Below, in pieces: positions 1-11,692 of a DNA stretch of 64,000 nucleotides. Under the pieces are notes generated by a model. The model was not told the DNA's origin. It did no database searches and saw nothing but the letters and a program-made list of their open reading frames with translations. The first letter of the stretch is position 1. Each line of letters begins with the position of its first letter. Source of the stretch: CBDCME01 sp965218865 (GTDB lineage Bacteria; Pseudomonadota; Alphaproteobacteria; JAAXGF01); contig CBDCME010000076.1 in NCBI GenBank assembly GCA_965218865.1, positions 124,001 through 188,000 of the forward strand, read 5' to 3'. A program made the position numbers and the translations under genes.

Positions 1-74
1 CCAACCGCCACCTTGCCGACCTGAATCTTGCGGCACGAACGACGATGGATATCTCGATATGGTCGAACGGTCAT
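1..74 (-). CDS. ispG: 4-hydroxy-3-methylbut-2-en-1-yl diphosphate synthase, N-terminal fragment (runs off window)
   Basis: The minus strand opens with ATG at 74-72 and reads MTVRPYRDIHRR, then KIQVGKVAV, to the window edge (24 full codons). VRPYRDI followed by a basic stretch and a (K/R)-I-x-V-G-x-V-x-V strand is the characteristic alphaproteobacterial IspG N-terminus. IspG is the iron-sulfur enzyme making HMBPP in the MEP isoprenoid pathway; its catalytic part lies outside the window. It follows rodZ on the same strand after about 120 bases, the rodZ-ispG order common in proteobacteria. Only 24 codons are visible, so the call rests on this motif and on synteny. Confidence 0.8.
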   Translation of the reverse strand, partial: MTVRPYRDIHRRSCRKIQVGKVAV

Positions 75-195
75 GGCATCTATATGATGACGTTCCGGCA
101 CCGCCTGGCGGCACCGCACACCCCTGATAGACCAAGCGGATGGCCGTGTAAAGCGGCCCTCGAGGGGCGCGCCGGCAAGCGTCCCTTTGTTGAAT

Positions 196-1488
196 TCACC
201 GGGTCGCGGTCCCCGCCAACAGTCTTTCCGGATTGAGCACGACGTCGCGGCGCACCGTGCCGGGCGGTCCGATAGCCGGCGCGACCCTACCGTCGACGAT
301 CAGCTCCAAGGCGCCGGCGTTGCCGGTCATTAACGTCAGACCGGGTTGATTCGGGACCAGATAAACGTCACCCGGGTGCAGAACCCGAGACAATAGAACT
401 TTGTCCGTGTCGTTCTTGACCTGGACCCAACTTTCGGTCTTGGCGCGGAGTCGGATGCGCGTGTCGAGGCTCGTCTCGCCGTAGACACGGGGTGAACGGT
501 TTGCCCCTTCCGGGACCGGATTCTCGAGTGCGATTCGGACGTTTGTTTCGTCGCTGCTGGCGCTGGGCGACGGGGGCGGATCGATCGGGCGCGTTACCGG
601 GGACTCGGGGGTCGCGGCCATGACCTCGATCACCGACTTTCCCGCGGGCGGCGGCACCAGAGTTTCCTCATCCCGGGCCGCCAATTCCCCCGGTGGTTCC
701 AGAGGCGACGTTAATTCCTCGGGTTCGGGCGTGACCTCTGCTGGTGCGGTCGCGGCCGCCGCGAGCACCGGCGCCGTGGGCGGCGTCATCACGCTCGGCA
801 CTCCGGTGGATACGGGCGCTTCGTCCTCGGCGCTGGGGGGATTGCTTTCCGCCGCCAGCGCGAAGTCGTCTTCTCGCGGTTCGTCGTACATCGTCGTCGG
901 TGGCGCCGGATCGTTCGACTCGCCGAACGGTTCGGCCCCTGTGGTCCCGGGATCATTCTCAACTTGCGATACGGTGGACGACCCCGTGGGGACCGCCATC
1001 CGGGCTGGAACCGGGGGTACCAATTCGATCTCCAATTGATCGGTCGCGGAGAAGTGGTACCAGCCCGCGTAAGACCCCACGGCCAGTACCAGGGCGGCGA
1101 CGAGCAGGGGAACGCCGGGTATTCGGCTTTCCTGATTGGGGGTCGGGAAACGCAGTCTTTGGTTGACGTCGAAACCCTCTTCCTCGGCCTTGAATCGGCT
1201 GACGATTTCAGCGCTGTCGAGACCCAGGAACTCGGCGTAGCTCCGCAAAAACCCGACCACGTAGGTGGGGCCCGGAAGGTCGCCAAAGCGACCCTCCTCA
1301 AGGGCGATCAGATGTTCCGGGCGAATGCGAAGATTGAGCGAGACCCGCTCGATATCCAAGTCTTGCTCGTGTCGCGCCCGGTATAACTCAACCGAAACCG
1401 AATTTTCTTCCGGCTTTTCGTTCACATCATCTTCGAAAACGTCATCGTTCTCTTGCTCAAGGTACACGTTTTGCGGTGGTGACGACAT
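196..1488 (-). CDS. rodZ: RodZ-like cytoskeletal/cell-shape protein (HTH_25 + TM + DUF4115)
   Basis: The 430-residue protein has a cytoplasmic helix-turn-helix domain of the RodZ type at about residues 33-100 (RARHEQDLDIERVS, then LRIRPEHLIALEEGRF and the LPGPTYVVGFLRSYAEFLGLD segment). A single membrane span follows at about 124-146, then a long Pro/Glu/Ala-rich periplasmic linker of about 200 residues, and a C-terminal DUF4115 beta domain at about 345-420 (SWVQVKNDTDKVLLSR, then PGDVYLVPNQPGL). RodZ links MreB filaments to the elongasome. It lies directly upstream of ispG on the same strand. The linker is longer than in E. coli RodZ (337 residues), as in many alphaproteobacterial versions. 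Confidence 0.88.
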   Translation of the reverse strand: MSSPPQNVYLEQENDDVFEDDVNEKPEENSVSVELYRARHEQDLDIERVSLNLRIRPEHLIALEEGRFGDLPGPTYVVGFLRSYAEFLGLDSAEIVSRFKAEEEGFDVNQRLRFPTPNQESRIPGVPLLVAALVLAVGSYAGWYHFSATDQLEIELVPPVPARMAVPTGSSTVSQVENDPGTTGAEPFGESNDPAPPTTMYDEPREDDFALAAESNPPSAEDEAPVSTGVPSVMTPPTAPVLAAAATAPAEVTPEPEELTSPLEPPGELAARDEETLVPPPAGKSVIEVMAATPESPVTRPIDPPPSPSASSDETNVRIALENPVPEGANRSPRVYGETSLDTRIRLRAKTESWVQVKNDTDKVLLSRVLHPGDVYLVPNQPGLTLMTGNAGALELIVDGRVAPAIGPPGTVRRDVVLNPERLLAGTATR

Positions 1489-1989
1489 CGGGAACGCCCG
1501 TTCTTAAATGGGCAGAAGCACCCTAAACTAAGGGGAAGGAACGATTCAAGCAACCCACAATAACGGACAAGGATGACGATCCGCATGGAAGCTCGCCAAC
1601 ATCGCCGCCGGGCGCGAATTCTAGTCAATTGCCCTCAACGCTTGTTTTCCGAGAGTGGAGAAAAATCGATCCATCAATTCATGGCTCGAAAGGTTCGCCG
1701 CGAGGTCGATCTTGGGTCTTGTCCGTCGTCGTCGGATCACGAGATCGAAACCGAGGCCGGCCCAAAAAATTGCCCCGTTGCGGCGGGGCAAATAGGGACA
1801 TGAGGTCGCGCCAAGGCGTGCCAGTCACCGGGGGGAGCGGCTAGAATCACCGGCCGACCTTGGCGCTTGATATTTATATTTGGCCTCCGAGCGCCGGGTA
1901 CAACCCCGTAATCATATTGAGGCCGCGAAATCACCATCCGGCCGACCCGAAAGCCGGGGGCGCGGACAGCGCTTCGATCCGAGCGGGCA
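1489..1989. other. Noncoding interval between priA and rodZ
   Basis: About 500 bases lie between the rodZ start and the priA stop. The short open frames here have no family resemblance, biased composition and no convincing ribosome binding site, so I do not call a gene. The recognisable structure is a terminator-like hairpin at 1764-1791. The rodZ/ispG promoter should lie in 1489-1600, but no strong -35/-10 pair stands out. Confidence 0.5.
1764..1791 (-). terminator. Rho-independent terminator downstream of priA
   Basis: Read on the minus strand, TTGCCCCG - 6-base loop - CGGGGCAA is followed at once by six T residues (the A run at 1764-1769). The 8-bp GC-rich stem plus U tract is a classic intrinsic terminator. 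It sits about 200 bases downstream of the priA stop and upstream of rodZ, insulating the two minus-strand genes. Confidence 0.75.
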
Positions 1990-4170
1990 CTACAGGAAAC
2001 TGTACGGATCGACGTCGATTTGAACCCGGATCGGAAGCGGAATCCTGACCGCCCGGAGCCAGTTCCGGAGAAGCACTTGTAGCGCCGTCGTCCGCGGCGC
2101 CTTGACCAGTAGTCGATGGCGGTAGCGGCCCCTGAGAATATGGAGCGGCGCCGGAGCCGGACCGATGACCACGACCCCCTCGGCCCGCGGCGCGGCACGG
2201 CGCAACTGATTGGCGGCCGCGGCCACGGCGGATTCGCTCGGTCCCGAGACGATCAAGGCCGCCAGCCGGCCAAAGGGCGGCATCCCACCGGCCTCGCGGG
2301 CAGCGGATTCGTTGTCCAGAAAGCGGTCCCGATCGCCGGAAACGAGCGCCTGCATCACCGGGTGCTCGGGCATGTAGGTCTGGAGAATCACGCGACCGGC
2401 GCGGTCGGCCCGGCCGGCCCGGCCGGCGACTTGATGGAGGAGCTGATACGTCCGCTCCGCGGCCCGCAGATCGCCGCCCGCGAGTCCAAGGTCGGCGTCG
2501 ATCACCCCGACCAGCGTCAAGAGCGGAAAATGATGGCCCTTGGCGATGATCTGAGTGCCGACGAGAAGATCGATATCGTGGGCAGCGAAGCGTCCGAAGA
2601 GCGTCGCGGCCTTCTCCGAGCTGGTCATCATATCGCTGGCGACAACCGCGTACCTGAGGTCCGGAAACGTCGCCGCCACTTCCTCGGCCAATCGTTCGAC
2701 CCCGGGCCCGCAGGCGGCGAACTTGTCGCCCCCGCCACAGGCCGGACACTCTTTCGGCAGTGACGTCCGATAGCCGCAATGGTGGCACAGCAGGGTCCCG
2801 GCGTGGCGGTGTTCGACCAGCCAGGCGGCGCAATTCGGACACCCCATCCGGTGACCGCAAGCCCGGCACAAGGTCAAGGGCGCGTACCCGCGCCGGTTCA
2901 GAAACAGGAGCGCCTGCTCCCCATCCGAAACCGTCTTGTCCAGGGCCTGGCGCAGAGTCATCGACAGCCAACGGCCCCTCTCCGGGGCCTCCCCGCGCAT
3001 GTCGAGGGCCTCGATTTCCGGTGCCGGTGCGCCGGCGTGGCGGGCCGGCAGATGCAAGGCCGTGTAGCGCCCACGCTTGACATTGACGACGGTTTCCAGC
3101 GACGGCGTCGCCGAGGTCAGGATGATGGGGATCGACTCGAAGCGGGCCCGCACCACGGCCATGTCGCGGGCGTGATATACGACCCCGTCTTCCTGTTTGA
3201 ACGAACCGTCGTGCTCTTCGTCGACGACGACCAGTCCCAGGTCCGGAAACGGCAGGAACAGAGCCGATCGAGCCCCGACCACGACGGCAGCCCGGCCCGT
3301 GGCGACCGCGCGCCAGGTCCGGCGCCGTTGGCCGCGTTGGAGATCCGAATGCCAGGCCTCGGGTTCGACCCCGAAGCGCGCGGCAAAGCGCCGCAGCCAC
3401 TGGCTTCCGAGGGCAATCTCGGGCAACAGGACCAGGGCTTGCCGCCCCCGCGCGAGGGCCGCGGCGATGGCCTCGAAATAGACCTCGGTCTTGCCCGCCC
3501 CGGTGACACCGTCGAGCAGGGTAACAGTAAAGACGTCCCGATCCACCTGCCGCCTCAGCCCCGCCGCGGCGCGTGCTTGGTCGGCGGACAGGGCCGGCCC
3601 CGGCCGGTTCCACTCGGGCACCGGGGGTGCCGGTTCGGACGACAGCGCGACCGTTTTCAAGGCCCCGGCCGCGGCAAGGCCCGAGACCACCGCGGTGCTC
3701 ACTCGGGCTTGTCGCGCCAGGTCACCACGCGTCAACGGCGGCCCCCGGTCCACCGCGGCAAGAACCCGGTCCCGGGTTTCGGTCAGGCGGAGCGGCGGCG
3801 ATTCACCGCGGACGTAGACGGTCCGCTTCGGCGGCGGCGAGAGAGCCTCGGGCACGCTCATCGCCATCCTCAGAACCGAACCCCTGGGGGTCACGGTGTA
3901 GGCCGCGAGCCAATCGATGAAATCCCGCAAGGTCGGCGGCAACGGCGGCGCCGGGAGGCAGGCGACAACGTCCTTGAGCCGTTCGGCCGCGATTTCGCCG
4001 ACGGCCGAACCCCAGACGACACCGGTGAGAATTCGCGGCCCCAGGGGCACCTTCACAAAACTTCCGGGCCCGGCCTCGAATCCCTCCGGCAAGGCGTAAT
4101 CATAGGCTGTGTCGAGGGGCAACGGCAGGAGAACGCGCGCCCTCCTCGAACTGGCATGGACGGTCGGCAT
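1990..4170 (-). CDS. priA: Primosomal protein N' (replication restart helicase PriA)
   Basis: The 726-residue protein has the usual PriA length. After the N-terminal 3'-DNA-end-binding region comes Walker A (GVTGAGKT, residues 221-228) and the DEEH Walker B motif (VVVDEEHDGSFKQ). Eight cysteines in paired CxxC arrangements (CRACGHRMGCPNC, then CHHCG and CPAC) form the two zinc sites that separate the helicase lobes. The lobe-2 motif GTQIIAKGHHFP follows. PriA reloads DnaB at collapsed forks. The ATG at 4170 is divergent from the transaldolase gene, with 132 bases between their starts. No damage is visible. Confidence 0.97.
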   Translation of the reverse strand: MPTVHASSRRARVLLPLPLDTAYDYALPEGFEAGPGSFVKVPLGPRILTGVVWGSAVGEIAAERLKDVVACLPAPPLPPTLRDFIDWLAAYTVTPRGSVLRMAMSVPEALSPPPKRTVYVRGESPPLRLTETRDRVLAAVDRGPPLTRGDLARQARVSTAVVSGLAAAGALKTVALSSEPAPPVPEWNRPGPALSADQARAAAGLRRQVDRDVFTVTLLDGVTGAGKTEVYFEAIAAALARGRQALVLLPEIALGSQWLRRFAARFGVEPEAWHSDLQRGQRRRTWRAVATGRAAVVVGARSALFLPFPDLGLVVVDEEHDGSFKQEDGVVYHARDMAVVRARFESIPIILTSATPSLETVVNVKRGRYTALHLPARHAGAPAPEIEALDMRGEAPERGRWLSMTLRQALDKTVSDGEQALLFLNRRGYAPLTLCRACGHRMGCPNCAAWLVEHRHAGTLLCHHCGYRTSLPKECPACGGGDKFAACGPGVERLAEEVAATFPDLRYAVVASDMMTSSEKAATLFGRFAAHDIDLLVGTQIIAKGHHFPLLTLVGVIDADLGLAGGDLRAAERTYQLLHQVAGRAGRADRAGRVILQTYMPEHPVMQALVSGDRDRFLDNESAAREAGGMPPFGRLAALIVSGPSESAVAAAANQLRRAAPRAEGVVVIGPAPAPLHILRGRYRHRLLVKAPRTTALQVLLRNWLRAVRIPLPIRVQIDVDPYSFL

Positions 4171-4302
4171 AGTCTACACTCTCGCAAGGTCTCCCGTCCG
4201 CTTCAAGCGCGAGTGGAGGGTGACCGCCCTGATTCGGCAACCCGAACGCGCCGAGGGAGAGTGTGGAAACAGGGCCGCGTTGAAGGGCGCGAAAGAGGAA
4301 TC

Positions 4303-4968
4303 ATGAAGTTCTTTGTCGACACCGCCGACATCGACGAGATCAAGGATCTCGCGGCCACTGGTTTGCTCGACGGCGTGACCACCAATCCCTCGCTCGTCGC
4401 CAGCAGCGGGCGCGATTTTTTTGAAGTCCTCGACGAGATCTGCAAAGTCATCTCGGGACCCGTCAGTGCCGAGGTCGCCGCCACCGCCTTCGACGACATG
4501 GTCAGCGAGGGTCGCGTCCTGGCCTCGCGGGCCGACAACATCGCGGTCAAGGTTCCCCTGACCTGGGACGGGTTGAAAGCCTGCCGCTCGCTCACCCAGG
4601 CCGGAATCATGGTCAACGTGACCCTCTGCTTTTCGGCGGCCCAGGCGCTCTTGGCGGCCAAGGCCGGGGCCCGATTCGTGTCCCCCTTCGTCGGCCGCCT
4701 CGACGACATCGGACACGATGGCATGGCGCTGATCGCGGAGATTCGCCAAATTTTCGACAATTATCCGGAAACCCTCAAAACCGAGATTCTCGTCGCCTCG
4801 GTGCGCAACCCCCTCCACGTCATCGAGGCTGCCAAGCTCGGCGCTGAAATCGCCACCGTGCCGCCGAAGGTCTTGCGGCAACTCGCCCAGCACGCCTTGA
4901 CCGAGAAGGGATTGGCGGCCTTCCTGGCCGACTGGGGGAAAACCGGACAGAAGATCACGGACCGCTGA
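4303..4968 (+). CDS. Transaldolase / fructose-6-phosphate aldolase family (small TalC type)
   Basis: The start MKFFVDTADIDEIK at 4303 is the canonical N-terminus of the short (about 220-residue) transaldolase family; the open frame runs far upstream, but that part is the shadow of priA. A GAAAGAGGA ribosome binding site lies just before the ATG. The motif TTNPSLV (about 27-32) and the Schiff-base lysine K83 in AVKVPLT are present. The family transfers or cleaves dihydroxyacetone units from fructose 6-phosphate; sequence alone does not separate transaldolase from F6P aldolase. The DUF484 gene begins 4 bases after the stop, so the two are co-transcribed. Confidence 0.93.
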   Translation: MKFFVDTADIDEIKDLAATGLLDGVTTNPSLVASSGRDFFEVLDEICKVISGPVSAEVAATAFDDMVSEGRVLASRADNIAVKVPLTWDGLKACRSLTQAGIMVNVTLCFSAAQALLAAKAGARFVSPFVGRLDDIGHDGMALIAEIRQIFDNYPETLKTEILVASVRNPLHVIEAAKLGAEIATVPPKVLRQLAQHALTEKGLAAFLADWGKTGQKITDR

Positions 4969-4972
4969 AGCG

Positions 4973-5701
4973 ATGCGCAATACGACGGTCAGCAAGCCGG
5001 AGAAAAATGTTGTCCCGGAGAAACCGGGACCGGACGAAGAGCGAATCGCCGCCTATCTGCGGCAACATCCGGATTTTCTGGTCAGGTTTCCCGATCTCCT
5101 ACAGGTGCTCGCCCTGCCCTCGCGTTCGCGCGGAGACGGCATCATCGATATGCAGACCTTTCTGATCGAGCGCCTGCGGACCGAAGTGAGAACCCTCGAG
5201 GATCAACAACTGTCCATCGTCACCGTTGGCCGCAATTACCTGGCAAGTCAGTCCCAGGTTCACGCCGCTATCGCGGCCCTGACCGAGGCCACCAGTCTCG
5301 AACATCTGGTTCAGATCGTGACCATCGACTGGGTCGGGATTCTCGATCTCGACGTCGCCACGCTCTGCGTCGAGTGCGATGACGGTGGACGATCCTACAC
5401 CGGCGTCCGGTGCTTGCGGCCCGGCACCGTGGACACCTTAATCGGCCGCAACCGGGTCTGCCGCCTGCGCGAGGAAATGGCCGGCGAAGCCGTGATTTTC
5501 GGGTCCGCCACCGGTCTGGTCCGCTCCTCGGCGCTCCTCCGGGTGCGGGTCAAGTCCGACGCCCCCATTTGCCTTTTGGCCCTGGGATCGCGGCGCGAGA
5601 ATCGCTTCCGGGGCGGACAAGGAACCGAGCTGCTTATGTTCATGGCCCGGATTCTCGAACACTGCCTGCGGGGATGGCTGGACCGGCCGCTCGGATGCTA
5701 A
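4973..5701 (+). CDS. DUF484 family protein (GAF-like)
   Basis: The 242-residue protein matches the DUF484 family: an N-terminal segment IAAYLRQHPDFLVRFPDLL typical of the family, a helical linker (residues about 50-85) and a GAF-like C-terminal domain ending in the family's acidic/aromatic pattern. Its biochemical role is unknown. In many proteobacteria DUF484 lies directly before xerC, as here: the stop codon overlaps the xerC ATG. It probably forms one operon with the transaldolase gene and xerC. Confidence 0.88.
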   Translation: MRNTTVSKPEKNVVPEKPGPDEERIAAYLRQHPDFLVRFPDLLQVLALPSRSRGDGIIDMQTFLIERLRTEVRTLEDQQLSIVTVGRNYLASQSQVHAAIAALTEATSLEHLVQIVTIDWVGILDLDVATLCVECDDGGRSYTGVRCLRPGTVDTLIGRNRVCRLREEMAGEAVIFGSATGLVRSSALLRVRVKSDAPICLLALGSRRENRFRGGQGTELLMFMARILEHCLRGWLDRPLGC

Positions 5702-6678
5702 CCCCCCTGTCCGCCACTCCGGCGGTGACCGCCGCCGCCGAGCGTTGGCAACGCTGGCTCGCGGACGAACGCCGGGCGGCCGCGCGGACGGCCGCGGCCT
5801 ACCGGCGCGATCTGGCCGGCTTCCTCTCGTTCCTCACCGACCACCTCGGTGGAGCGCCCGACCTCGCCGACCTCTCCGGACTGCGCCCGGCCGATCTCCG
5901 CGCCTGGCTAGCCTGGCGCGCGAACGCCGGCCGGGCCCGGGTCTCGACCGCCCGCGCCCTGGCGGCGGTGCGTGGATTCTTCCGCCGCCTCGACCGCGAG
6001 GGACTGGTCCATTGTCCGGCTCTGGCCAGCATCCGGACGCCGCGGATTCGGCGCCCGGTGCCGCGGCCACTCTCGGTCTCCGAGGCCCGGGCGACGGCGG
6101 AATCGGTTCCCGACCTGGCGCCTTCGGACTGGATCGCCAAACGGGACGCCGCCGTTCTTTTGCTGCTCTACGGCGCGGGCCTGCGGATCGGCGAGGCCCT
6201 GGGCCTGGCCCAGGGCGACGTTTCCGCCGACCCCGAATCGCTGTTGATCAGCGGCAAGAGCGGCAAGCAACGGCTGGTGCCGCTCCTGGCCGTGGTCCGC
6301 GAAGCGATCGCCGAATACCGCGCCGCCTGTCCCCACGCCGTCCCCGCAATCGGCCCGCTCTTCGTCGGCACCCGCGGCGGGCGCCTCGATCCCAGCCTCA
6401 TCCAGCGCCGCATGCGCCAGTTGCGGGGCCATCTCGGCCTCTCGGAAAGCGCCACCCCGCACGCGCTGCGCCACAGCTTCGCGACCCACCTTCTGGGTCG
6501 GGGCGGCGACCTGCGGACGATCCAGGCACTCCTCGGCCATGCCAGCCTCTCAACCACCCAGCGCTACACCGAAGTCGACAGCGAAACCCTCCTGCGCGTC
6601 TACGAAAGCGCCCATCCTCGCGCGAAAGCAGCTCCGGAAGCGGCGCCAGACGAAAATGAGGCCGACGCGCCCGTTTAA
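5695..6678 (+). CDS. xerC: Site-specific tyrosine recombinase XerC
   Basis: The ATG at 5695 overlaps the DUF484 stop and gives a 327-residue protein, near the usual 300. A SAM-like core-binding domain covers about 10-105. The catalytic domain has R164 (GAGLRIGE), K188 (SGKSGK), H256-x-x-R259 (HALRHSFATHLL), H282 (LLGHAS) and the nucleophile Y291 (QRYTEV), so all tyrosine-recombinase residues are present. XerC with XerD resolves chromosome dimers at dif. It has a short Ala/Glu/Asp-rich C-terminal tail. Synteny with DUF484 supports XerC over other integrases. Confidence 0.95.
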   Translation: MLTPLSATPAVTAAAERWQRWLADERRAAARTAAAYRRDLAGFLSFLTDHLGGAPDLADLSGLRPADLRAWLAWRANAGRARVSTARALAAVRGFFRRLDREGLVHCPALASIRTPRIRRPVPRPLSVSEARATAESVPDLAPSDWIAKRDAAVLLLLYGAGLRIGEALGLAQGDVSADPESLLISGKSGKQRLVPLLAVVREAIAEYRAACPHAVPAIGPLFVGTRGGRLDPSLIQRRMRQLRGHLGLSESATPHALRHSFATHLLGRGGDLRTIQALLGHASLSTTQRYTEVDSETLLRVYESAHPRAKAAPEAAPDENEADAPV

Positions 6679-6838
6679 CCCGAGAATGCCCGCTGACGCA
6701 TTGACCGGAACGTATTCCGGCACCTCGGCCCAAGTGTTCTCTCGCCCCCGCCAACTCAGTCGAACGCAGGCGCAACTCCCTGCGATTCGGGAATCATCGG
6801 CGAATTCCACCAACTGATAGCGGCTAGTCGGGGCGTTA

Positions 6839-8006
6839 TACCAACCGCCCCAGAGTTTGACTCGCGCAAAGGTTTACACGCTAGGTTTTGTGTGATTCAA
6901 GGCTGTTGGCAACAAGGGAGTGTGTTCAATGCCAACGATTCCTTTGCGAAACGACTTTGATGCTGAAAGAGTCCGTGTTCTTGCGGCACGGAGCGATGAT
7001 GGGAACCAGGCGCGACGGCTTTTGTCGATGGCGGCCATCTACGATGGGATGGATCGAGCGTGCGCGGCGGGTATTGGCGGCATGGATCGGCAGACGTTGC
7101 GGGACTGGGTTCACCGGTTCAACGCGGGAGGTCCGGCCGGTCTGATCGACCGCAAGCCGAACGGGGCGTTGCGTCGGTTGACGCCGTCGCAAATGGCGGC
7201 GCTTTCGCGGGCTATCGAGGCCGGTCCCGATCCCGAACGGGATGGGGTCGTGCGCTGGCGCTGCATCGATCTCAAGCAACTGATCCGAACGCGCTTCGGC
7301 GTGGACTATCACGAGCGGAGCGTCGGCAAGCTGCTGGCCGCGCTCGGGTTCTCGCATATTTCCGCGCGCCCGCGCCACGTCGGCCAGGATGCGCGGGCAC
7401 AGGAGGAATTTAAAAAAAAGTTTTCCCGAACACTTGGCAAAAATCGTAGCGGCACAGCCACCGGACACGCCCATCGAGGTTTGGTTTCAAGATGAAATGC
7501 GCGTCGGCCAGAAGAACAGCCTGGTGCGCCAGTGGGCCCCAAAGGGATCGCGCCCGCGCCAGGTCAAGGACCTACGGACCTCTTCGGCGTATCTCTTCGG
7601 CGCCATCTGCCCCGAGCGCGGTGAGGGCGCGGCGCTGGTCATGCCGCGCGCCAATACTGAAGCCATGGACCTGCATCTCGAGGAAATCAGCCGGGCCGTT
7701 GCCCCAAACGCCCATGCCGTCGTGCTGCTCGACCAAGCCGCATGGCACACCACTGCCAAACTCGGCATCCCGGAGAACATCTCCCTCGTGCCTTTGCCAC
7801 CCAAGTCCCCGGAGCTCAATCCCGCCGAAAATGTCTGGCAATACCTCCGCCAGAACTGGCTCTCCAATCGTGTCTTCGACTCCTATGAAGCCATCGTCGA
7901 GGCCTCTTGCCAAGCCTGGAACAACCTGACCGACCAACCTTGGAAGATCATGTCCATCGGCCTCAGAGCGTGGGATCGCACAAGGCAATGTTAAGGGCGG
8001 TTGGTA
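6839..8006 (+). mobile_element. IS630-family insertion sequence, copy 1 (1168 bp)
   Basis: The ends are perfect 12-bp inverted repeats: TACCAACCGCCC at 6839-6850 and its complement at 7995-8006. The element is flanked by TTA on both sides (6836-6838 and 8007-8009), a 3-bp direct repeat. A near-identical second copy lies at 15747-16913; I count about six differences, including one extra A in a homopolymer. The copy sits between xerC and the Amt-kinase gene. Its single gene is frameshifted. Confidence 0.9.
6929..7994 (+). pseudogene. IS630 family transposase, frameshifted copy
   Basis: The first part (MPTIPLRNDFDAERV onward) is an IS630 helix-turn-helix region (HTH_29/Winged-helix, about residues 1-155). 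The second part carries the DDE_3 catalytic domain with VWFQDEMRVGQKN, VLLDQAAWHT and the PPKSPELNPAENVW motif. The frame breaks at about 7411-7419, where this copy has eight consecutive A residues against seven in the intact copy. Everything else is almost identical to copy 2, so the insertion is recent or is a homopolymer error. A full-length protein would be about 354 residues. Confidence 0.9.
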
Positions 8007-8120
8007 TTAGTTCGAAGTTTTGCCTTTTAATCAATCGTTTACCTACCGAGCATACCCTCAAGAATTGCACTCGGGCGACATAAGAATTCGCGCAGAAAAC
8101 CGCGAGAAACAGAGGATACG

Positions 8121-11691
<3,571 letters not shown>

Positions 11692-11692
<1 letters not shown>

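Noticed and set aside
1573..1803. A small plus-strand gene between rodZ and priA
   Set aside because: It has no homology pattern or ribosome binding site and overlaps the priA terminator.
2779..4302. A long N-terminal extension of the transaldolase
   Set aside because: This part is the antisense shadow of priA; the family N-terminus MKFFVDTAD and a ribosome binding site lie at 4303.
7405..7425. Programmed frameshifting in IS630 copy 1
   Set aside because: The second copy encodes the whole transposase in one frame with seven A. The extra A in copy 1 simply breaks it, so no programmed event is needed.
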